Positions 50,003-58,225 of a stretch of 64,000 bases of DNA are shown here, in pieces; within the stretch, counting starts at the first letter, position 1; each line of letters opens with the position of its first letter. The position numbers and the translations under genes were made by a program. The stretch comes from Enterococcus sp. PF1-24 (GTDB taxonomy: Bacteria; Bacillota; Bacilli; Lactobacillales; Enterococcaceae), in contig NZ_JARXWL010000002.1 in assembly GCF_029893325.1 (NCBI RefSeq), forward strand, positions 98,950 through 162,949. The letters are read 5' to 3'. The notes below the pieces were generated by a model. It searched no databases, had not been told where the DNA came from, and saw only the letters and a list, made by a program, of their open reading frames with translations.

Positions 50003-52429
50003 ATGAAAGAGCAGTTAGTTCTGATTGGCAATGGTATGGCTGGTGTGCGTACGATTGAAGAAATTTTAGAGCGAGATGCAAATCGCTATGAAATTACTAT
50101 TATTGGTAAAGAAGAGTATCCAAATTATAATCGCATCATGTTATCTAATGTTTTACAAAACAAAATGACGGTGGATGAAATTATCACCAATCCTTTAAGC
50201 TGGTACGAAGAAAATGAAATTACTTTAATTAATCATGATCCTGTTGTTGCTGTGGATTTAGCCGCTAAAGTGGTTAAAACAGCCTCTGGTAAATCTGTCA
50301 AATATGACAAATTAATTTTTGCAACAGGTTCTCATCCGTTTATTTTACCAATTCCCGGTGCAGATAAAGACGGCGTTTTAGCTTTTCGCACGATTGATGA
50401 TACGGCAGCAATGTTAGCAGCCGCTGGTCAATACAAAAAAGCGGTAGTTATCGGTGGTGGTTTATTAGGTCTAGAAGCTGCTAAAGGTTTGCAAGACCAA
50501 GGGATGGATGTAACTGTTGTTCATCTAGCGAAATGGTTAATGGAAACACAATTAGATGAAAAAGCTGGTAAATTATTACAAGCTGATTTAGAAGCACAAG
50601 GTTTAAAATTCTTGATGGAGTATGTGACTGAAGAAATTCTGGGAGAAGAGCGCGTTGCTGGTTTGAAATTTAGTAATGGCGAATCTATAGAGACAGATTT
50701 AGTGGTAATGTCAATTGGGATTCGACCAGCAACAGAATTAGCGAAAGCAATTGATTTAGAAGTAAATCGCGGAATTATTGTTGATGACTTTATGGCAACA
50801 AGCTGTGCTGATATTTATGCTGTGGGTGAATGTGTGGAGCATAATGGCAATTGCTACGGTTTAGTGGCGCCGCTATTTGAACAAGGAAAAATTTTAGCTG
50901 ATGTTTTAACGGAACAAGCTGATATTAAAGCTTATCAAGGTTCAAAAACCTTCACTTCTTTAAAAGTTTCTGGTTGTGATTTATATTCAGCGGGAAATAT
51001 TATGAATACGGAAGGTTTACAATCAATTGAAGCTTTTGATAGCTTAAATAATTGTTATAAGAAAATCTTTATTAAAGAAAATCGCATTGAAGGTATTGTT
51101 TTATATGGCGATACGGAAGATGGTAGCCGCTATTACAATATGATGAAAAAAGGTCAAGAAATTGACGATTTACAATCAATTGCGGTGTTAGCTTCGGCTG
51201 ACGGTGGACAACAAGACAATGTTGTTGATTGGGCTGATGACGAAACGGTTTGTGGTTGTAATGGTGTAACCAAAGGAGCGATTGTAAAAGCAATTCGTGA
51301 AAAAGGCTTAACAAGTGTTGGCGAAGTCGGCAAAGTAACCAAAGCTGGTACTTCTTGTGGTAAATGTAAAGGCCAGGTTCAAGCTTTGCTAGAGCATGAA
51401 CTGGGAGATGCAGTTAGTACAGCAACTGGGATTTGTGGCTGTACTGATTTAAATCGTGATCAAGTGATGACTCAAATTTATGCGAAACATTTAACAACTA
51501 CTAAAGAAGTTTTTGCAGCACTGAATTTTAAAAATCCTGAAGGCTGTAATAAATGTCGTCCCGCAGTTAATTTTTATTTAGCAGTTGCTTTTCCTGAAGA
51601 ACATAAAGATGAGCGGGATTCTCGTTATGTCAACGAACGCTTGCATGCTAACATTCAAAAAGATGGTACTTTTTCAGTAGTACCAAGAATGCGAGCTGGT
51701 CAAACGAATCCGCAACAGCTAATTAAAATTGCCCAAGTTGCTGAAAAATATAATGTTCCGTTATTAAAAGTAACTGGTAGTCAACGAATTGGTTTATATG
51801 GCGTAAGAAAACAAGATTTACCAGCAATTTGGGAAGAATTAGATATGATTGCGGCGCAAGCTTACGCGAAAGCTTTCCGTTCAGTAAAAACTTGTGTCGG
51901 CCAACAATTTTGTCGTTTTGGCACTAAAGATACCATGGGCTTAGGTTTAAAAATTGAAGAACGTTTTGAATACATTGATACCCCTCATAAATTTAAAGTT
52001 GGTATTTCTGGTTGCCCACGAAGCTGTGTGGAATCTGGCGTTAAAGATTTTGGTGTGATTAGTGTTGAAAATGGCTATCAGATTTATATTGGTGGTAATG
52101 GCGGAACAGAAATTCGTGAAGCTGATTTATTAACTACAGCTGAAACCGAAGAAGAAGTCATTGAATTATGCGGCGCAATGCTACAATATTATCGAGAAAC
52201 TGGTATTTATGGTGAGCGGACAGCACCTTGGGTTGAAAGAATCGGTTTTGAAAATATTCAAACCGTCTTATTAGATCCTGAAAAACGTCAGAGCTTAGTT
52301 GCAGCACTAGATGAAGCAACAGCTGCTAAACGTCAAGACCCTTGGCATCAAATAACCGAAAATCGCGATCTTCGTGAAAAATTATACTCTATTGAAAACC
52401 GTGAAATCGTAATGGCAGGTGAAAGATAA
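50003..52429 (+). CDS. nirB: NADH-dependent nitrite reductase large subunit NirB
   Basis: 808 aa. N-terminal FAD/NADH oxidoreductase (GNGMAGVRTIEEILERD; VIGGGLLGLEAAKGLQDQG), central [2Fe-2S] BFD-like domains (CGCNGVTKGAIVKAIREKGL with GTSCGKCK; a second GICGCTDLNRD with EGCNKCRPAVN), and the siroheme/[4Fe-4S] domain (CVGQQFCRFGT, GISGCPRSCVESGVKDFG). Full length. It reduces nitrite to ammonia with NADH in the cytoplasm, detoxifying nitrite and reoxidising NADH. Stop and next start overlap (TAATG). Confidence 0.95.
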   Translation: MKEQLVLIGNGMAGVRTIEEILERDANRYEITIIGKEEYPNYNRIMLSNVLQNKMTVDEIITNPLSWYEENEITLINHDPVVAVDLAAKVVKTASGKSVKYDKLIFATGSHPFILPIPGADKDGVLAFRTIDDTAAMLAAAGQYKKAVVIGGGLLGLEAAKGLQDQGMDVTVVHLAKWLMETQLDEKAGKLLQADLEAQGLKFLMEYVTEEILGEERVAGLKFSNGESIETDLVVMSIGIRPATELAKAIDLEVNRGIIVDDFMATSCADIYAVGECVEHNGNCYGLVAPLFEQGKILADVLTEQADIKAYQGSKTFTSLKVSGCDLYSAGNIMNTEGLQSIEAFDSLNNCYKKIFIKENRIEGIVLYGDTEDGSRYYNMMKKGQEIDDLQSIAVLASADGGQQDNVVDWADDETVCGCNGVTKGAIVKAIREKGLTSVGEVGKVTKAGTSCGKCKGQVQALLEHELGDAVSTATGICGCTDLNRDQVMTQIYAKHLTTTKEVFAALNFKNPEGCNKCRPAVNFYLAVAFPEEHKDERDSRYVNERLHANIQKDGTFSVVPRMRAGQTNPQQLIKIAQVAEKYNVPLLKVTGSQRIGLYGVRKQDLPAIWEELDMIAAQAYAKAFRSVKTCVGQQFCRFGTKDTMGLGLKIEERFEYIDTPHKFKVGISGCPRSCVESGVKDFGVISVENGYQIYIGGNGGTEIREADLLTTAETEEEVIELCGAMLQYYRETGIYGERTAPWVERIGFENIQTVLLDPEKRQSLVAALDEATAAKRQDPWHQITENRDLREKLYSIENREIVMAGER

Positions 52430-52737
52430 TGAGCAAACAAGTTTACTTAACTGATTTTGATAAATTAGTTCCGCGGGTAGGACGATCTGTAACGATTAAT
52501 GGTGAGAAAATCGCAATTTTCTTGCTAACTGATGGTACTGTTCATGCAGTTGAAGATAATTGCCCAATTACCAATTGGCCAATTCTTGAAGGAACAGTCG
52601 CAGAGCATTATGTTTATGAACCTATGAGAGATTATAAAATATCTTTATTAGACGGCAAAATTCAAGAGCCAGATGAAGGTCAAATTAAAGTTTATCCAAT
52701 CGAAATTAGTGATGGAAAAATTTATACAACAATCTAA
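52429..52737 (+). CDS. nirD: Nitrite reductase small subunit NirD
   Basis: 102 aa Rieske-like beta fold. The Rieske ligands CxH/CxxH are absent: DNCPITNW and YEPMRDYKI replace them, as in NirD proteins that carry no cluster. It partners NirB; the start is coupled to the nirB stop. Confidence 0.87.
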   Translation: MSKQVYLTDFDKLVPRVGRSVTINGEKIAIFLLTDGTVHAVEDNCPITNWPILEGTVAEHYVYEPMRDYKISLLDGKIQEPDEGQIKVYPIEISDGKIYTTI

Positions 52738-52869
52738 ATGTAAAAGGGAGTAGAGGTTCTTTTTGAACCTCTGATTTTCCTTACAAGTTAGCAATTATTA
52801 GTTTATTTAAATTTGCATTTATTTGTGAAATATTATACAAAAAGTTGATTGAAAGAAGGAAGATTTAAA

Positions 52870-53661
52870 ATGGGATCATTAACACCAAAAGATTTAGTGG
52901 ATGAAACAATTAAACGGGGAGAACAGAAAGCAAATTACAGCTTTTTAACAATGGCAGTTTTAGGAATTATGGCGGGGATTTTTATTGGCGTGGCTGGAGT
53001 AGCGATGATTCGTACCATGGGAACTATGCCAAAAGAATGGGGAACATTAGTAAATTTAATCGGTGCAATTGTTTTTCCAATTGGCTTGATTTGCTTGCTT
53101 TTAGTTGGTGGCGAATTAGTTACCGGTAATATGTTAGTTGTATCAATGGCTTTATTTGCTAAGAAAATTACGGCTAAGCAATGGTTGCGAAACATGATTG
53201 TTGTAACTTTCTTTAATTTAGTAGGTACTTTACTAGTTGCATATTTCTTTGGTTATTTATCAGGTACTTTACAAGGTAACTTTACTGAAAGAACAATTAT
53301 GGTAGCTCAAGGTCGTGTGGCTGATGGGCCACTGCAAGCTTTTTTAAACGGAATTGCTTGTAATATCTTAGTTTGTACAGGTGTTTACATGAATATTTGC
53401 GCCAAAGATTTTATTGGTAAAATTTTTGGTACTTGGTTGCCAGTAATGGCTTTTGTTGTAGCTGGTTATCAACACGTTGTAGCAAATATGTTTTTAGTAG
53501 CAGCAGGCGTTTTTGCTGGTGGCGTAACAATTAGTGAATACATTCAAAACATTGTCGTTGTTTGGGGTGGTAATTTAGTTGGCGGTGGCTTAGTGCTTGG
53601 TAGTATGTACTTCTTAGCCTTCAAAGTTGGTTTTGGTGAAACGAAAAAAGAATTGAATTAA
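52870..53661 (+). CDS. nirC: Formate/nitrite transporter (NirC/FocA family)
   Basis: 263 aa, six membrane helices. FNT motifs visible: GIFIGVAGVAM, GGELVTGNMLVVSMALFAKK, LNGIACNILVCTGVYMNICA and VAGYQHVVANMFLVAAGVFA with the central His. Likely imports nitrite for NirBD. ATG 52870 chosen for its GAAGGAAG site. A hairpin AGAGGTTC (52752) with GAACCTCT lies in the gap before it, without a T-run. Confidence 0.88.
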   Translation: MGSLTPKDLVDETIKRGEQKANYSFLTMAVLGIMAGIFIGVAGVAMIRTMGTMPKEWGTLVNLIGAIVFPIGLICLLLVGGELVTGNMLVVSMALFAKKITAKQWLRNMIVVTFFNLVGTLLVAYFFGYLSGTLQGNFTERTIMVAQGRVADGPLQAFLNGIACNILVCTGVYMNICAKDFIGKIFGTWLPVMAFVVAGYQHVVANMFLVAAGVFAGGVTISEYIQNIVVVWGGNLVGGGLVLGSMYFLAFKVGFGETKKELN

Positions 53662-53681
53662 TGAACTAATAAATTATGATG

Positions 53682-53718
53682 GACTTTCTTAAACTATTTT
53701 AAGAAGGTCTTTTTTTTT
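53682..53718 (+). terminator. Intrinsic terminator after nirC
   Basis: GACTTTCTTAAA pairs with TTTAAGAAGGTC (one G-U, loop CTAT), followed by nine T. Confidence 0.88.
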
Positions 53719-53904
53719 GCAATGCGAGAATTTATACTTTTCGATAAAGAGGAAAAAGAAATTTATGATATAAAACGTTGCTATAATTTTTTTACAGTAT
53801 TCTTATGACTAACAAGCTTTGCATTTTTGAAAATGTAAAAAATAATTAAAATTTGTGATAAACTAAAACCAAAGGGCTAATGTAGGGGAACGGAGGATAC
53901 TAAA

Positions 53905-54864
53905 ATGAATGAAAAGCAAAAGCTTCTGGCTAAAATTGCTTATATGTATTATGTGGAAGGCATGAATCAATCACAAATATCTAAAGAGCTGGATATTTAT
54001 CGTACTTCAGTCAGTCGAATGTTAACGCAAGCCAAAGAAGAAGGGATTGTGGAAGTAAAGATTAATAGCTTTGACTCTGAAATTTATGATTTAGAAACTA
54101 AGATGAAAGAAAAATATGGTTTAAAGAGGATTGAAATTGTTCCGACAGATGAAACTGATTCGGTTTACGAAAAGGAAGAAAAATTATCTAAAGTTGCAGC
54201 AAATTTTATTAGGAAACATATCGAAAATGGTAGTGTTGTTGGTCTTTCTTAGGGATCAAGCGTGGGAGATGCTGTAAATAAGATTGAAAAAAAATATTTA
54301 GAAAATACGATGTTTCTGCCTATTGTTGGTGGCCCCAGCCATATTAATTCAAAATATCATGTGAACACTCTTGTTTATGAATTAGCCAAGAAATTTCACG
54401 GAGAAAGTATTTTTGTCAATGCTTCAGTTATTCAAGAATCTAAGGAGTTAGCTGAAGGCATTTTAAATTCCAATTATTTTGAAGAGTTAAAAGGTTACTG
54501 GGAACGATTAGATACAGTGATAGTTGGAATTGGCGGACCTTTAAGCTATAAAAAAAGTAAGTGGCGCGATTTATTAAATGATGAAGATTTTGAAGACTTA
54601 AAAATGAGAGAAGCAATTGGTGACTGTTGCTGTTGCTTTTTTGACCGAGAAGGAAAAGTTTCTAAAGGGAATTTGTATAAAAGAAGAATCGGAGTATCTT
54701 TAGAGACCCTTCAAAAAGTTCCTTGTTCAATCGGAATTGCTAGAGGAAAGGTAAAAGCACGAGCAATTCTGGCTTTACTTAAAAAGGGCTACATTAACAC
54801 ATTAATGACTGATCAAGAAACTGTGTTAGAGATATTACGAATTGATAAAAGAAATATCATTTAA
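53905..54864 (+). pseudogene. SorC-family regulator interrupted by one amber codon
   Basis: Both halves are in the same frame: HTH domain (AYMYYVEGMNQSQISKELDI), then the sugar-binding domain up to NGSVVGLS, a TAG at 54250-54252, and continuation GSSVGDAVNKIEKKYLEN...VGIGGPLSYK to 54864. The family has Trp-Gly here (GLSWGS), so TGG to TAG is the simplest change. Full length would be 319 aa. It probably controlled the aldolase and glycerol dehydrogenase genes downstream. Read-through or sequence error are alternatives. Confidence 0.8.
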
Positions 54865-55178
54865 ACATATTGTTAGCTGCTGGCTTAGATTAGGCGTTTT
54901 TTATTAAAAATAGCTAGTAATTGATTTTTAAAAGTTAGCTCATTTCCATAAAATAAGAATATTTTGAAAAACCGTTTCTTATAAAGTTAGGAGGCGGTTT
55001 TATGTTACATAAATCATTGTGTTGCACAAATGTGCTGACTTGAATTTGTTTTTTCCTCTTTATGATTGATTTAACAACGTTTTCTAAAAGTGGCTAAATT
55101 GAAAAGAAGAAAGCAAGAACGATTGATGGTATTCTAAAATTGTGTTAGTAAATAATTGAATGTAGAGGAGAGTTACTT
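54865..55178. other. Intergenic region with candidate CcpA site
   Basis: TAACAACGTTTTCT (55072-55085) matches 12 of 14 positions of the catabolite-responsive element. A weak hairpin AAAACCG/CGGTTTT lies near 54970-55000, followed by a 13-codon ORF at 55002 with an AGGAGGCGG site whose coding status is doubtful. Confidence 0.4.
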
Positions 55179-55862
55179 ATGGAATTTATGTTGGATACAG
55201 CCAATATCGAAGAAATCAAAAATTATGTGGAACTACTGCCAATCGCAGGCGTAACTTCGAACCCTTCGATTGTTAAAAATGAAGGGAAAATTGATTTTTT
55301 TAATCATATGAAAAAAATTCGTGAAATTCTTGGTGCTGAAAGATCATTACATGTGCAAGTTGTTGCAACAAGTTATGAAGGTATGCTTAAAGATGCAGAA
55401 GCCATTTTAAAAAATATTGATTCAAAAGTTTATATTAAAGTTCCTGTAAGCACAGAGGGATTGAAAGTGATTAAGACACTTAAACAACAAGGTATAAATG
55501 TAACCGCTACAGCAATTTATACTAAATTTCAAGCTTATTTAGCAATTGCAGCGGGTGCAGATTATATTGCCCCTTATTATAATCGCATGGAAAATTTGAA
55601 TATTGATCCTAGAGACGCTGTTGGTGAAATGGCAAAAGAAATTGCTCGTACCAATAGTAAAACCAAAATTTTAGCTGCTAGCTTTAAAAATGTCGGACAA
55701 GTAAATAGTGCTTTAGAAAATGGCGCGCAGGCTGCCACAATGGGTGTAGATATAATTAAGCAAGCTTTTGCAATGCCATCGATTAAGCAAGCTGTCGCTG
55801 ATTTTACAAGCGATTGGGAAGTCATTTTTGGTGAAGGCGTAACGATTTCTTCACTTAAATAA
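55179..55862 (+). CDS. fsa: Fructose-6-phosphate aldolase / transaldolase-like protein
   Basis: 227 aa, class I aldolase TIM barrel of the TalC/FsaA type. MLDTANIEEIKNYVELLPIA, GVTSNPSIVKNEGK, VYIKVPVSTEGLKVIKTLK (Schiff-base Lys) and ILAASFKNVGQVNSALENGA fit. It would split fructose-6-P to dihydroxyacetone and glyceraldehyde-3-P. Pairing with gldA 24 bp downstream, as in E. coli fsaB-gldA, supports a dihydroxyacetone/glycerol role. Confidence 0.85.
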   Translation: MEFMLDTANIEEIKNYVELLPIAGVTSNPSIVKNEGKIDFFNHMKKIREILGAERSLHVQVVATSYEGMLKDAEAILKNIDSKVYIKVPVSTEGLKVIKTLKQQGINVTATAIYTKFQAYLAIAAGADYIAPYYNRMENLNIDPRDAVGEMAKEIARTNSKTKILAASFKNVGQVNSALENGAQAATMGVDIIKQAFAMPSIKQAVADFTSDWEVIFGEGVTISSLK

Positions 55863-55886
55863 TAAAAATTTTAGGAGGTTTTAGTT

Positions 55887-56981
55887 ATGGAAAAAGTATT
55901 TGTAAGCCCAGCAAAATATGTTCAAGGAAAAGGTGTTTTATCTACAGGGATTTCTCACGTTAAAAGTTTAGGCGATAAGGGTCTGTTGCTTTGTGATGAT
56001 GTTGTTTGGGGAATTGTTGGGGAAGAGTTTAAAAGCAATTTAGAAAAAGCTGGCATGACAATCACACGGGTTCCTTTTAATGGTGAAGCTTCAACTATAG
56101 AAATTAATCGCGTTACTGAGATTGCTAAAACGAACCAATGTAATGTAGTAATTGGTTTAGGTGGTGGCAAAACAATTGATTCTGCAAAAGCAATCAGTGA
56201 TAATTTAACGGTTCCTGTGGCTGTAGTGCCAACCATTGCTTCAACTGATGCACCGACCTCTGCTTTATCAGTTATTTACTCAGAAGAGGGTGTTTTTGAG
56301 CAATACTTATTCTACAAAAAAAATCCAGAATTAGTTTTATTAGATACTGCAGTAGTTTCGAAAGCACCATGTAGACTGTTAGCATCAGGAATTGCGGATG
56401 CTTTAGCAACTTGGGTGGAAGGCCGTTCAGTTATTGAAGCACATGGTAAAACAATGGGTGGTGCTACACCTACTTTAGCCGCAGAAGCGATTGCTGCTAA
56501 ATGTGAAGATGTGTTGTTCACCAATGCTTTTCAAGCGATGGAAGCTTGCCGTGCCAATGTTGTTACGCCAGCTTTAGAGGCTGTTGTTGAAGCTAACACT
56601 TTATTAAGTGGAATTGGTTTTGAAAGTTGTGGCCTAGCAGCAGCTCATGCGATTCATAATGGCTTTACCGCTTTACATGGGGAAATTCATACTTTAACTC
56701 ATGGAGAAAAAGTAGCTTATGGTACTTTAACACAACTGTTTTTAGAAAATAAACCCAAAGCAATGTTGGATAAATTTATTGCTTTCTATCAAGCATTAGA
56801 GTTACCAACAACGCTTAAAGATTTGAAAATTGAAAATATCACTTATGAAGAACTTTTAAAAGTTGGTAAATTAGCGACACAAGATGGCGAAACAATTCAT
56901 CAAATGGCAGCTGATTTTTCTGCCGAGGATGTAACAGATGCTTTGTTTGCAGTAGATGCCTACGTTCAATCATTAAAATAG
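55887..56981 (+). CDS. gldA: Glycerol dehydrogenase
   Basis: 364 aa iron/zinc-type polyol dehydrogenase. GLGGGKTIDSAKAISDNL (NAD site), PTIASTDAPTSALSVIYSEE, the metal ligands Asp in SGIADALATW, His in AAAHAIHNGFTAL and His in TLTHGEKVAYG. Full length for GldA (about 365 aa). Interconverts glycerol and dihydroxyacetone with NAD. AGGAGG site; terminator follows. Confidence 0.93.
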   Translation: MEKVFVSPAKYVQGKGVLSTGISHVKSLGDKGLLLCDDVVWGIVGEEFKSNLEKAGMTITRVPFNGEASTIEINRVTEIAKTNQCNVVIGLGGGKTIDSAKAISDNLTVPVAVVPTIASTDAPTSALSVIYSEEGVFEQYLFYKKNPELVLLDTAVVSKAPCRLLASGIADALATWVEGRSVIEAHGKTMGGATPTLAAEAIAAKCEDVLFTNAFQAMEACRANVVTPALEAVVEANTLLSGIGFESCGLAAAHAIHNGFTALHGEIHTLTHGEKVAYGTLTQLFLENKPKAMLDKFIAFYQALELPTTLKDLKIENITYEELLKVGKLATQDGETIHQMAADFSAEDVTDALFAVDAYVQSLK

Positions 56982-56994
56982 ATTTGTTATAAAA

Positions 56995-57030
56995 GGTGCT
57001 TTCTTATCTTCGGATAAGGAAGCTTTTTTG
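56995..57030 (+). terminator. Intrinsic terminator after gldA
   Basis: GCTTTCTTATC pairs with GATAAGGAAGC around a TTCG tetraloop, followed by T6. Confidence 0.9.
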
Positions 57031-57098
57031 CTAAAGAAAAATGACAATTTCTACTATAACTGTTAAAGTTTATAAAAAGACTTAATGGAGATAGCGAG

Positions 57099-57704
57099 AT
57101 GCTTGTAGATTACAAAATAGATTTTTCCACGTCGATACTTGAAGAGCAAGTCGCAGAATATTTGCATTTTTTCAAAAAAGAAAAAATTTATCAACATTCT
57201 TTGGAGGTTGCCAAAGAAGCTGAAAAATTAGCGAGAAAATTTGGTGAATCCGAAGAGTCAGCTTATTTAGCAGGCTTGTTTCATGATGTTAGTGGCGTAA
57301 TTCCTAATGAAAAAAGAATCCAGTTCCATGAAGCATTAAACTTAGAAATTTATCCAGCCGAAAGACAGTTGCCAATGATTTTGCATCAAAGACAGTCAGC
57401 CATTTTAACAACAGAAATTTTTAATTTAACTATTTCTGAAGTGAACTCTGCAATTGCTTGTCATACTACTTTGAAGAAGCAAGCCACGCAGCTAGATAAA
57501 ATTGTTTTTATTGCTGATAAAATACGCTGGGATCGAGAAGGGCAGCCACTTTATTTAACTGATTTGCTGGCTAGTTTAACAGAATCGTTAGATAAAGATT
57601 GTCTTTATTATATTGAATGGCTATTGGCTAACGACATAATTGTTGTTCATCCTTGGTTAATAGAGGCCAAACAAGATTTAGAAAAACAAATTGCTTTAAG
57701 TTAA
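57099..57704 (+). CDS. YqeK-like HD-domain phosphohydrolase
   Basis: 201 aa. HD motif set: YQHSLEVAKEAEKLA (first His), AGLFHDVSGVIP (HD), LHQRQSA and AIACHTTL (later His), DKIVFIADKIRWDR. YqeK members split diadenosine tetraphosphate into two ADP. It stands apart from the usual nadD neighbourhood, so this may be a paralogue with another substrate. Confidence 0.75.
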   Translation: MLVDYKIDFSTSILEEQVAEYLHFFKKEKIYQHSLEVAKEAEKLARKFGESEESAYLAGLFHDVSGVIPNEKRIQFHEALNLEIYPAERQLPMILHQRQSAILTTEIFNLTISEVNSAIACHTTLKKQATQLDKIVFIADKIRWDREGQPLYLTDLLASLTESLDKDCLYYIEWLLANDIIVVHPWLIEAKQDLEKQIALS

Positions 57705-57742
57705 ATTTTTATCTAATACCTTTTAATTACTCCAAAAATAAT

Positions 57743-57792
57743 AGCTAGTCAATTTCAGGAAAATATACTTATTTTTTTGAAATTGACTAGCT
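57743..57792. repeat. 15-bp perfect inverted repeat
   Basis: AGCTAGTCAATTTCA (57743-57757) and its complement at 57778-57792, loop 20 nt, T-rich loop but no T-run after the stem. Could stop transcription weakly from either side. Confidence 0.6.
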
Positions 57793-57900
57793 TCATCTAA
57801 ATTCTTCGCTATTTTTCTTTATTATTCATTATATTTCTTGTTTATATTAATTAAATATTTTTATAAAACGATCCTTAAAATGAGTTTATCCAAAAATGCA

Positions 57901-58167
57901 ATTGCACTAACTAGCAGAAATTATCAAACAATAATTTTTTTTCAAAAATAATGAGAGGCAACTTTATAAAATTTGATGTTAAAATGAAACCATTGATTTC
58001 AATGATTGTTAAAAGTAAAGCTGTCGTTTGTTTAACAATTCAGCTATGAAAGTGCAATGATAAATAAATTTGCTAATTTCTATTATTGCACTTATCGGGA
58101 TTTATTTTTGCACTTAGTTTTTTTACAAATAAAAATAAATATGAAATTGCACTTATATAGGTGCAAT
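57901..58167. promoter_or_regulatory. Array of ATTGCACTT motifs before the PRD cluster
   Basis: Copies at 57901 (ATTGCACTA), 58050 (AAGTGCAAT, inverted), 58085, 58107 (TTTGCACTT), 58146 and 58160 (GGTGCAAT, inverted); the last two form a palindrome about 60-80 bp before the regulator gene. Another copy is at 60050, just before the second PRD gene. Likely binding sites for the regulator of this cluster. The rest of 57793-58225 has no gene. Confidence 0.5.
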
Positions 58168-58225
58168 GATTTTGTGTTGAGGCTTTAGGCAACACAATTT
58201 ATGATGATAATGGAAGGTGAAAACA

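Noticed and set aside
52739..52780. Terminator after nirD
   Set aside because: The AGAGGTTC/GAACCTCT hairpin lacks a following T-run, so read-through to nirC is likely.
57901..58167. CRISPR array
   Set aside because: The repeats are 9 bp, in both orientations and unevenly spaced, and no cas genes are present.
58146..58167. Sigma-54 (-24/-12) promoter
   Set aside because: TTGCAC with GTGCAA lacks the GG/GC spacing of sigma-54 promoters, and the regulator shows no AAA+ sigma-54 activator domain.
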